Below are positions 1 through 10,116 of a stretch of DNA of 64,000 nucleotides, piece by piece (position 1 is the stretch's first letter; the number at the start of each line of letters is the position of its first letter). The notes under the pieces are model-generated. The model made no database searches. It saw only the letters and a program-made list of their open reading frames with translations, and was not told the origin of the DNA. Both the position numbers and the translations under genes were made by a program. The stretch is taken from NCBI RefSeq assembly GCF_000003815.2, contig NC_049982.1:11993183-12057182 (forward strand), read 5' to 3'. Source of the DNA: Branchiostoma floridae (taxonomy: Eukaryota > Chordata > Leptocardii > Amphioxiformes > Branchiostomatidae).

Positions 1-2918
1 CAGCATCTGGTGGGGGCTCATAGTCATTTATAGCATCTTCATCCTCTTCAATCTCCTGGGTACCAGAATCCACTGGCATGAACTTCTCTGGCCTGTCCCA
101 ACTGGTTTCTGAAAAGTTTAGAACATTTACAATGATCACTCTAGCAGTGCCCCCATGATTGTTGCTGGCAATCTAATGTGCCAAATATACATTCTTGTAT
201 CTGATATTTGTGTTTATGAGAAGCTGAATGGATTCTATATTTTCAGTTACACTTTTCATAATGCATCTAACACTTTCCCTTCAGATTCATTTTTTTAGTT
301 ATTTCAGTAATTTGCAATATCAAATAAAAGGACAAGGCAAAATAAAGAAAAGTCTTTAGAATCCAAGCAATTAAACAGAGGCATCAGCAATCTTTGCCTG
401 ACAGAATTGCTTATAGCAAGGATATACCCTTGCTAATTAGTTCATATATATTATTATATGGTAACCATGAAGTGTACTTTAACAAGTAAAGTACTAGTAT
501 GATGATACAGGCTGTCCAATAGTCTTACCATTTGTTGTAATGTTCCAGTAGTATTTGAAGCCATTGTCATCTAAACATTCCTGCCATTCAATGGACTCCT
601 GCCTCATTGTGGTCAGCTGTAGAGTACAGGTACACAGAAATTTTATCATATTCAAGAAGCTGTGGTATTAATAATCTAAATGGGATTTCATTTATCAAAT
701 GATATTCATTATTGTAGCAGCTGTGGCTGTAAAATCTTGCTTCTTTCATGTCTGATAGTCTGCGATATTGATACCTACAGTGTCATCAAACTCATCAGAG
801 TCCCATCCACCATCATCGTCAGGGCTCGCTGAAAATATACAATAAGAAATATATAGATAAATGAATAAAACCAAGGAGGTTGAAAGAGGGACTGCATTGA
901 TGAAACATAAGAGGAAGCTGACCATCAAATTGGGATGGTGCATTTAGAGTTTATTAGACCATATATTACTAAGTATTTTATACTTTGTGGGTTCTTCCAA
1001 CATTTGAAACACTGAAGAGACTTTAATAGTTTCTAATTTTGTGACTCTAATATAATTATACAGCAAGTACAAATGTATGAACACAGTGTGTAGAAAGCTT
1101 AGTACTCACTTGGCTCCTGATAGTCCTTGCTAGGTAACTGTGGTTTCGAGCTCTTTGCAAATAGGCTAGTACAGAGAAAAACAAACTAGATTAAGCCAGA
1201 CACCTATATAGTACTACTGCATGTATATCTAAGGCTACATTAATCATTAATAAGCTTTAAACATGATATGATGCTAAAGGTGACACACAAAAAGTAGGCA
1301 GCAAGCAGAACAGTTATTTTGAAAAAGAATTCTTTAGTTTATGTCACCACCAATAGATACAGCTGAAAAAGCAAAATTCTCCATCATTCTTACCTGAACT
1401 TGGATTTCTTTTCTTGTTTCTTTGACTTCAATGTTTCTATATGTTTTGCAATAACTCTGTTAAGACAAAAACAATATGGAGAATGTGTGAACTGTGTACG
1501 GTTCTAAAAAAGATCAAAATTTACATCAAATCTAGATAGGCATGAGCACAATTATGACCACAGGGATTGCCAAAGGCACACAGTATATTACTATAAATGC
1601 AGAAACTTTTGCGGCCGTTTCACCGCGAATTTAAAACCACCGCAAACATTCTTCCATAACAGTAAGAGTACATGGTGCTACTGAGAAATTAAAACCACAC
1701 CGAAAAGTCTATTTTCCCGCTACCGCAAAATTAAATCTCCGCGAACTTAAATGCATTTACAGTACTGTATCCAAATTTCAAAAGCTGGTGCGAAGACATA
1801 AAAACCCTTCATGTACTTTCTGCTCTTAATGGGAAGGTCCTGCCATCTGAACAGCTGGGCTTCGTCCAGGTTCTGGAGGATAAAAGAAGTCGTAAAAAAT
1901 ATTCAATATTGTGTTGGGTCAGAACTAGCTTGGGTATCATCCAATTTCTTACAGGGCTCTTACCAAGTTATACTCGCTACCCTAAAAGAAATACTTTATT
2001 CTTTATTGTTTTAGGGTAGAGTATAAGGAATCGGAAGGTAGTGGTACCCAGGCTAGGTCAGAACAGGAAGGATCAGTAAAATACAATACAAAATACACTT
2101 TAACTACATAACTTTATACCTTTCTGTACTGTACATCAAATCAAATAAAGAGTACTAGGGCCTTACCAGGAGTTCTTGTCCAGTGACTCTTCTGTCTTGG
2201 AAAAATCGGACACAATCCTGAAGCCCAATCTGAAGTGTATAAAAAGAATTCCTGTTATCTGTAGATGCATAATATTTATCTATGATATTGTACATCACAA
2301 CTACTACATAGTAATATTAATATCAAAGTACATGTAGCAAAGGGGTCGACTTTTGACAGCACTCTCTCAGAGTATCAACCCTTTTCCTTTATCATATCTT
2401 ACAGTCACTACAATGTTGCTCATTACTCATTCAAGGAAGTTATCTGTGAATAATTCTACCTCTACTTCATGATTCATGACTTGACAGTAGGACATGTTCA
2501 TAAAAATGTCACTGTTACAGTGTGGGTCCAACAATTCATTCTATGTTTGATGAAGAAGTAAAAATTAAACTTGTCCAAAGTAGGTTGGGTCATAAGTCAA
2601 GAATGACAGACCCAGGGGAAACCTGAAGTTCTTGTGAAGCAGAAAATGGTCACAATTAGCGTTCAGATACGCTTGAAGATGCAGAGAAACTGCTCTCGTC
2701 GGCATGATCAAACAGGACAAATGATATTTTGCTCATTTTTACGACGACCGGATCGACCAGTCCCTCTTAAATGTGCCTTCACCTCAGTTTAACAGGTAGT
2801 CAAATTATAAGAGCAACTGTTGATCAGTTGTAAAAGTTCTGACCTGTGCCAGCCATTCTGCCACTTCACCTGGTCCCCATCCCTGCACCTCGTCTGTAGA
2901 AGGGTTTTTAGACACCAT
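1..2918 (-). CDS. SLP-76/BLNK-family adaptor with SAM and WW domains (partial, 3' end outside window)
   Basis: Eight exons splice in frame on the minus strand: 2844-2918, 2167-2229, 1806-1872, 1394-1454, 1110-1165, 779-828, 529-616 and 1-108 (189 residues so far). Residues about 12-75 read as a SAM domain (WGPGEVAEWLAQIGLQDC, later DEAQLFRWQDLP). A basic stretch follows, then KDYQEP and an acidic GGWDSDEFDD segment, the arrangement found in LCP2 (SLP-76) and BLNK. Residues about 132-163 are a WW domain (W135, DNGFKYYWN, W157-DRP), and DYEPPP at 182-187 resembles the tyrosine motifs these adaptors present to SH2 partners after phosphorylation. An SH2 domain would be expected beyond the left edge. 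Family members assemble signalling complexes under antigen-receptor-type tyrosine kinases in the cytoplasm. ATG at 2918 is the first start before the SAM domain. The exon 3 donor (GTTTTT) is atypical but phase-consistent. The WW domain is not known to me in vertebrate family members. Confidence 0.82.
1583..1770. repeat. Dispersed short repeat (MITE-like) in an adaptor intron
   Basis: A block alternating CCGCGAA/CCGCAAA with poly-A-rich spacers (for example CACCGCGAATTTAAAACC near 1620 and CCGCGAACTTAAATGC near 1740). Both ends carry related TAAATGC and ACAGTA words in opposite orientation. The composition differs from the flanking intron. I believe similar blocks are frequent in lancelet genomes, but that is from memory and not checked. 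Confidence 0.45.
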
Positions 2919-3373
2919 AACAGTCGATGGATGTTGTAACGATATCAATAAGTCACGAATTAAACTACAAACGCCTCATATCTGGAGACAAAACTTTTAC
3001 TGCCACACTTCCTGCAACTTTTTCACACTTCCTGGTTTGAAGCTCCCGACAACCTTCGCGAAAGGATTGTACCAATCTGCATGGTATAGGGGTGCTTTTG
3101 TTGTTTATTAAACCATTGTAGCAAATTCCTATGTCATTACAGTGATCACTGTATTGTTGACACAATTTGTGAATGTAGAAAACTGCATCTTTCTCGACAA
3201 TTTGTACGAAAACGAGATGAACACATGCAAGCCATAAGGGTATGTAATATTTGTTTCAGCCGCCAGAGGTCACTGTTGCACGGTCAATAATATTGCTGCA
3301 TTGCTAATAAATTTCCGTCAGGCGGCGTTTTTGAGCGTGGTTCCAACCCGTCTGCAGCGGAGTCGCCAAAAAT
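2919..3373. promoter_or_regulatory. Putative bidirectional promoter between the adaptor and ASB genes
   Basis: The start codons of two divergent genes (2918 minus, 3374 plus) are only 455 bp apart, so both transcription starts should fall here unless upstream untranslated exons exist. No TATA box is evident in a convincing position. The assignment rests on gene arrangement only. Confidence 0.4.
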
Positions 3374-6300
3374 ATGGCTTTCCGTGACCGTGAACAGGAA
3401 CGGCAACGGCAAATTTCACTCGGAAGGCAACTTGTGGAGGCTTCAAGGAAGGGGGAAGGCTCAGTCATCAGGAATCTGCTGAAAGTTGGCGCGTCCGTGG
3501 ATGCAGAAGAATTCAACAGGTCGCATTTCATCGGTCAAAACATCGTATGAATGGTTTTAAAGGGGAGGGGGGCGGCAGACAGAAGCCCATGAGAAAGTCT
3601 TGCAGCGGGGGCGTGACTCCCTTTTAATCATCCAGCTGTGAATTTGATGAGAGTTGAGCTTTCTGTCAATGCATGTTTTTACTAAAACCGCTGTGTGAAG
3701 ACTCTACTTTCATATTTGGCGCATATGCAGCTCCAGGTCGACATTTCTAGTGGAAAATTCCACACTCGTGACACGTATGTCTGCATCTGATGTCTTCAAG
3801 TTCAACAGCACAGGCAAAAGTCACAAGCAAAAGATTATGTTCTATGTTATGTGACGTTGTAATGTGATGTGTGTACTTGACATTGATAAAGCTGTTGATT
3901 AAAAATACTAACCTAATCGCGATTCTTGCTGCTATAAATTTCCATTGATAGATTTTTAGGTTGCAAACAACTGATAAACCTTGATCTATCTCTACAACAT
4001 CCCCTAAAAAACGTCTTACATATTCAGTAGTTGGAGTCATTACCTTGAAACAAGGTGGTTTGAGCAAGGAGTTTGAGCTTTCGTGCTTTCAATCAAGGAG
4101 GTTATAGTCAATATGACTTGACTTGACTATAGTCAATTATATTTCACTCTTGTTCCAACATCAACAATACAACTGTATGTGGATGGCAGACTGGATGACA
4201 TGATGTTGTGTTTTTTCCTGTTGTACAGAACTCTGTTCTACGCATCTCAGAACTACCTGACACCCCTGCAAGAAGCCGCAAAGTTTGGACATGCCGACTG
4301 CGTCAGGGTACTCATACAACATGCAGGTAATGATACAGTTTTTAAGACTTTATATCCGTACACAAGATAAAGCGCTTACCAACAAGCTTTCGATCAGTCC
4401 TCTGATCCGTCTCAAGTTTTAATGACCCAAAACCTAGGTCGCACTTCCGGAACCTACATGCAGGTAGGTCAACTACATATATATCTGTCCTTATTTTTAA
4501 ATCACACCAAGAACCAAGACTCAACGATCTTTGTATTGAGCTTTATAGAAAGCTTTTTTTAAAATGTGGAAGATTGTTTACAATTGTGTATAAGCTTTTG
4601 TTAGTGTTGATTGATGATACAATCTGTACTCTCAGTTTTGAGATTAGAAAAAATAAAATACTAGAATGACAAGTAGAACTAGAGTGATTAGATCAGTCCG
4701 AGTGACTCCTTACTTGACTGAAGATGGTATGCAGGTACATGTAGTATACAAACAGAGTGGAGGATGTACCCCGTCAATGTGTGATGTCCTTTCAGCTGAT
4801 GTGAACACCTGCGACCGGTTTGACGTGACAGCTGTGCACCTGGCAGGGGAGGGTGGACATGTCCAGTGTCTGCACGCTCTGCTGGAGGCAGGAGCTGACC
4901 CTAACAAGGGAACCAAGTACTCCAAACCTGGGGCCTATACAGGTAAGACATGCATTACATTTGACTATAAACTGAGCGCATGTAGAACTGGTATGTGAAG
5001 GAAATAGTTTTCCTCTGATGAGATCATCTACCTAAACTTTTAAAGGTACACTTTTTAAGCTGGTTATTTCCAGTCATGAATGCATGGTTATAAACATATG
5101 CATAAGGGATGACCATCTACATATGAGGTAGTATGATGTATGTATAATTTTGGAAGTCCCTTTTGTTGTAAGTTTTGGAACACCTCAATTTTGGGAACAG
5201 TCATGCAGCATCAGGGTGATACATATAGAATACAACGCGGTGTATTCCGTATCACCCGAGGTACCAGCCCGACCACAGGAAGGATCGCCCGAAGGCCGGA
5301 GGGTGATCCCAACCGCGGGAGGGCTGAGACCTAGGGTGATGCGGAATACACTGTGTTGTATTTTATTGATGTCATACCCACCTGGAAAACCCATGTTTTG
5401 ATGCGAAATGTGCCGAAGTTGAACAAATTGGTACCCTCGACCAAAAAATGTGTAACAACAGCAATTAATGTTCCAACGTCCGAATCAGGTATTCGCCAAC
5501 CGTGTCGCACTCGGCCCACTCGAAATGGTTTGATTTACTCGAAGGAAGCCTGTGTGATACAAACTTCGAGCCTGTGTGATACAGAAGTTATCACACGGTC
5601 CGGAACACCCATATGGAACGTGTTCGCGTCACAGGTATGACATAATAGGACTTACATGTGTTAACAGCGTACCCACACCCCGGCGGCACCACGCCCCTGC
5701 ATCTGGCAGCCACAAACGACCACGTGGACTGTATCCGCGAGCTGATCATCAACGGCGCCGACTACAAATCCCAGGACGAGCTGGGCAGGACCAGTCTGTA
5801 CATCTCCAGCTACAGGCAGAGCGAGAAGGGAGTCCTCACACACCTGCAGAACGCCATGGGCAGGGACATACTGTCTCTACCTGTGTACCAGACAGGTAAG
5901 ATGGGACACCTGTGTACCAGACAGGTAAGATGGGACATACTGTCTCTACCTGTGTACCAGACAGGTAAGATGGGACATACTGTCTCTACCTGTGTACCAG
6001 ACAGGTAAGATGGGACTTACTGTCTCTACCTGTGTACCAGACAGGTAAGATGGGACATGCTGTCTCTACCTGTGTACCAGACAGGTAAGATGGGACATAC
6101 TGTCTCTACCTGTGTACCAGACAGGTAAGATGGGACTTACTGTCTCTACCTGTGTACCAGACAGGTAAGATGGGACTTACTGTCTCTACCTGTGTACCAG
6201 ACAGGTAAGATGGGACTTACTGTCTCTACCTGTGTACCAGACAGGTAAGATGGGACTTACTGTCTCTACCTGTGTACCAGACAGGTAAGATGGGACTTAC

Positions 6301-8182
6301 TGTCTCTATCTGTGTACCAGACAGGTAAGATAGGACACCTGTGTACCAGACAGGTAAGATGGGACATACTGTCTCTACCTGTGTACCAGACAGGTAAGAT
6401 GGAACATACTGTCTCTACCTGTGTACCAGACAGGTAAGATAGGACACCTGTGTACCAGACAGGTAAGATAGGACACCTGTGAACCAGACAGGTAAAATGG
6501 GAATACTTTGCATACTGGTAGAATGGTACTTTTTTCTGTAGACCTTGCTTCATGAATACAATCTTGAACCACAAGACATTGTTATGCATTGCTAAAGACT
6601 AAGGTTTACTTCATAGGGTATTGTTTTATTTTTTTACGTAAACTCTTATGACAACGTGCACAAAAATTTTGATGCAATCCATTGTGTGAATTTACCCAGT
6701 AGCAAGACTTGCTTGTATGGATGTAAGAAAAAAGTGTTTGTATTATTTTCCCTTTTTTCAAAAACCAAAATATTTCCAATCTAGAGGAGACACCGCTACA
6801 TGAGAGTGTGAGACATGGTATGTCGGACGCAGTGCGCGCTCTGCTGAGGCACGGTTCTGACGCCAACGCCATGAACTCCTCTGGTCACTCCCCGTTCCAC
6901 TGTGCTGTGTTCCACACCGACAAGTTCTCCATGGCCATGGTCAAGGACATGCTGACCCTGGGGTACAACACAGACGTCAACCTGCCCACAACCGCAGGTA
7001 CGCTCACTACACTCATCTCATCTATTCAGCTTTACACATTAAAACACATTAAAACAAATATGGTACAAATCTGGCAAAAGAAACAAAGATGCTCCTCTAC
7101 AAGACCAGCTCCTCAGATAATGGCATAACAATTTAAAGAAATATGAATAAAAAATAAAATCAAACAAATACATTTGATAATATCAATAGCCCCAGTAGAA
7201 AGTAACATGAATGAAGTGAAATCAAAGAACAAATGGAACAATTATGATATAAAATGGCTATCAATGAACACAGAATCAAGAATTCAGTCCCAAAGCAGCA
7301 TTGCCATTGACAAATTGAAGTCCGTGTACTTGTATTTGTTGTGTATAAATTGTAAGGTGCTTTTTTTTGTTGTGTTATATGGCCATACTGCATTGTATTG
7401 AATGCCATTTAGCATTCTATTATTACATGTAACATACAACATCCAATGTTTTTACAGGTGCCTACCCTTTGTTCTTTGCCTGTTTCACGGACGGCTTCCG
7501 CGGCCAGCGACGCCCTGAGCTGGGAGAGCTGCTGATCGCGTACGGAGCCAAGCCTGAACTGCTGCACAAAAAGAGCGGTCCCCTCATCACATCAGAACTC
7601 AAGAGTCGAGACACTGACATGACAATACTACAGGTACATGTTTGAGTGGCTGGGACACTGACCTTACAACAGGAGATGTACATGTGGATGGCATGATTGT
7701 TAGGTTAAGGTCAAGTGGATTCAACAAAAACTTGTATGCAGTTGATTTTGTTCATTGAAAATTATTCTAATGTTTATTGTAAATTGTTGCATGTGTGTCA
7801 GGAAATCATTGCTAGCTAGTGGCATAAATCACTTATAAGGTAGGTAATTGATTTGTGGAGGTTGTCTGTTAACTGTATGCATGGTTTGCAGTGGAATGGG
7901 CTAGATTAGCACAACACCTTCATGTTGTATCCCGTTCTCCCTCAGTCTGTAGCCGACACCCAGCCGATGATCTCACGGAAATACCTGGCACCAGACTTCT
8001 TTGCCCCGCCCATCCCGGCACAGAAAAGGGCGTGGCTGGAGGACATGACACGGTCGCCTCGTAACCTCCAGCACCTCGCTCGCTGCGTGATCCGCTCGGC
8101 GCTCGGACAGTTCGGCCTGCGAAGAGTCTCAGAACTCCCCATCCCTTCCACACTGAAGGACTATTTGTTACTTCTGACATAA
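3374..8182 (+). CDS. Ankyrin-repeat and SOCS-box protein (ASB family)
   Basis: Seven exons join in frame: 3374-3519, 4229-4326, 4796-4942, 5668-5895, 6785-6997, 7458-7633 and 7946-8182, giving 414 residues. Ankyrin repeats run from about residue 17 to 310; clear TPLH-type helices are at TPLQEAAKFGHADCV (60-74), TAVHLAGEGGHVQCL (93-107), TTPLHLAATNDHVDC (138-152) and ETPLHESVRHG (about 208-218). The last 42 residues (SPRNLQHLARCVIRSAL ... LPIPSTLKDYLL) match a SOCS box with its BC-box and cullin-box parts. ASB proteins are substrate receptors of Elongin B/C-Cullin5 ubiquitin ligases: ankyrin repeats bind the substrate and the SOCS box recruits the ligase. I cannot assign an ASB number. ATG 3374 has an adequate context (AATATGG) and no earlier in-frame candidate seems better. 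The donor after exon 1 (GTCGCA) is weak but phase-correct. The donor of exon 4 is the start of a tandem array. Confidence 0.9.
5225..5366. repeat. Foldback element in ASB intron 3
   Basis: The left end (ATAGAATACAACGCGGTG, continuing to TATTCCGTATCACCC) is inverted at the right end (GGGTGATGCGGAATACAC, continuing to TTTTAT) with few mismatches over about 33 bp. This is typical of a non-autonomous DNA transposon or a piece of one. Related TGTGATAC words continue to about 5640, so the full insertion may be longer. Confidence 0.6.
5896..6491 (+). repeat. Minisatellite of duplicated exon end plus 5' splice site
   Basis: The array has sixteen units, twelve of 40 bp and four of 29 bp. Each ends CTGTGTACCAGACAG (one copy has GAACCAG) and is followed by GTAAGAT. 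GT donors fall at 5896, 5925, 5965, 6005, then every 40 bp to 6325, and at 6354, 6394, 6434, 6463 and 6492 (the last GTAAAA). The unit copies the last ~31 bp of ASB exon 4 (5865-5895) together with its donor, so the exon edge itself was the seed of the amplification. The 29-bp units are internal deletions of the 40-bp unit. Confidence 0.95.
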
Positions 8183-9426
8183 CAGTTTGACGTGGTGGAG
8201 GCCTAGAAACGAATATGAAAGAACTGTTGCATAGTACATTATTTTCTTTCTTTCCAAGTGTTACACTGGATCAGTCAGTGATCTTCAAATTTGCAATAAA
8301 AATGATACACCTACCTACCCCTTTATTGTGCTTAAAAATCTACATTGTATCAGTGATTGAGTTACCAAACTGTTACCAATGGTAATATATTTTGAAATCT
8401 GTGAAGAGAAGGGTATCCCTGTCTGCAAAAAAATGTGGAAATTTATGAACCAAAGTGTTGAAGGTAAGGCTAATGCTTGGGTGAAGTAGGTGAGCTATGG
8501 GTCTCTTGGTCTAGTGCAATTATATTTATTTACTTATGTATATGTTCTCTCTAACTGACAAATATAACTAGTGTTTATCTCTTTCCCCAAAACAGTTACA
8601 GGTATGACAGACTTCAAGCACTTTCAGCCCAAGTGTCAAATGACATACATGTAGATGCTGTGGTGTAGTACACATCCATTAATCAGTCCCTAGTTGTTTG
8701 TTATAAGTGGCAAGTTGATAAACTGTAGGCCACAGATTAATGTAGTAGTCAGAAGTAGGTGTTAGCTTCCAGTACAAAGCAGTTACAGTCCTTTTTCTTC
8801 TTTCTACATCTTCTTCCAGAGGATTCATCTTCATGATGCAATATACAAAGTTAGTTACTTCACATACGGAAAATATTGGTGATGTGCATTCTTGTTATAC
8901 CCCTATCCTTAGCAGGGTGTTGCTGTATATTGTATATTTGTACAAAGCTTGCTGTAATATTGCTTCCGCTGTTCATTTATGATAATAGTTAGTAATGTGC
9001 TTGGATCCAAGTCAAACAGTACCCTTGTATAGAATATTAGTTATTATACTGTACCAGGTACCAGGTACCAGGTGTGTGGACATAGCTTCATATACTGTGT
9101 CAATGATGAGACTTAAAAATATGCTATCAACAGGATTGCAGTATGTACCTTTGTTGTAAGGTTTTTTTTAAAGTAGGGGATTGGTCAAATATATACTAGT
9201 TTTGTACTCGTCATATTTACCATCTCACAAGTACTACAAGTGATTGTTCTACCCATTCATCATGCCAAAAGATCCTGCCTAACCCTTTCTGAATGCAATT
9301 TCTAGTACTTACCATGTAGTTGATATGATTAAACCAACCCTTGAAATTGTATGCCATTTAAAATCAAATTTTGTTCATTGCTGTAAATTGATAGGCCCCA
9401 TGAGCTTAAGGAATCCAACACAGCTC

Positions 9427-9556
9427 ATGAGATGATTCAAAAACGAATTTTTGTGTACTTTGTTGTCTTTTAAGACTTTTATGTATTACACAATATCTAA
9501 GTTATAAAACATCAGAGACAATAACACAACAGTGCCGCAGTGAACAAACCCCGCAG
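9427..9556 (+). repeat. Decayed copy of the 49.7-kb MITE family in the ASB 3' UTR
   Basis: AAAAACGAATTTTTGTGTACTTTGTTGTCTTTTAAG and GTGCCGCAGTGAACAAACCCCGCAGTGAGA correspond in order and orientation to the interior and right half of the element at 49677-49934, with about 80 percent apparent identity by eye. The terminal inverted repeats are lost. Confidence 0.5.
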
Positions 9557-9786
9557 TGAGATACTAAATGACACAGTACCATTTCATTCTAGAATCTAGA
9601 CCTTTACTACCAATGTGCTCGTATTTCTACATTTCTTGTACATGTACTACAGGAGAGACTGTATGAACTGCTACAGAATTGTTACATCTTTTATTTGATG
9701 TGACCAGTGAAAAGTGACTTGAGCCAATCTTGTATTTGAAAATACATTCCAGTAGTGTTAAACTTGGTAGTGTGTGACGCTGTACA

Positions 9787-9792
9787 AATAAA
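9787..9792 (+). terminator. Poly(A) signal AATAAA, likely end of the ASB transcript
   Basis: AATAAA lies 1.6 kb after the ASB stop codon and about 200 bp before the opposing THG1L signal at 10001-10006. The stretch 8183-9786 contains no coding-like ORF and reads as a long 3' UTR. Other weaker A-rich candidates occur earlier (for example near 8296). Confidence 0.45.
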
Positions 9793-10000
9793 TATAAGGT
9801 TCAGGTCATAGTCTTATGTATGTGGGCTTTTTGTGTGTCATTTTTGTCAGTCCTGGTGAAAAATCCTTGCAGTACGTGGTAGAATGTATTTTTTATAAAA
9901 AGTTATGTAAATCTACAAATAGTAACACCTTAGAAGTGAGGACATACTTAAGATAAAAGTATGTAACCCTTACATAAAGTTAAGCATTTTTATACAGTTC

Positions 10001-10006
10001 TTTATT
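10001..10006 (-). terminator. Poly(A) signal (AATAAA on the minus strand), likely end of THG1L
   Basis: TTTATT on the plus strand lies 111 bp beyond the THG1L stop codon. Together with the signal at 9787 it defines a tight convergent gene end. Confidence 0.5.
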
Positions 10007-10116
10007 TGGACATTTAATTTGGAGGAGTAATACATTTGTACCTGGGGAACATCCCAGTACCCAGGATAATTGTCCATGTATGTCTTCTTTGTTTCCAAAC
10101 CAGCAGGAAATCCTTC

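Noticed and set aside
5904-6589. CRISPR-like array
   Set aside because: Regular 40-bp units lack variable spacers. It is a minisatellite derived from an exon edge in a eukaryotic gene.
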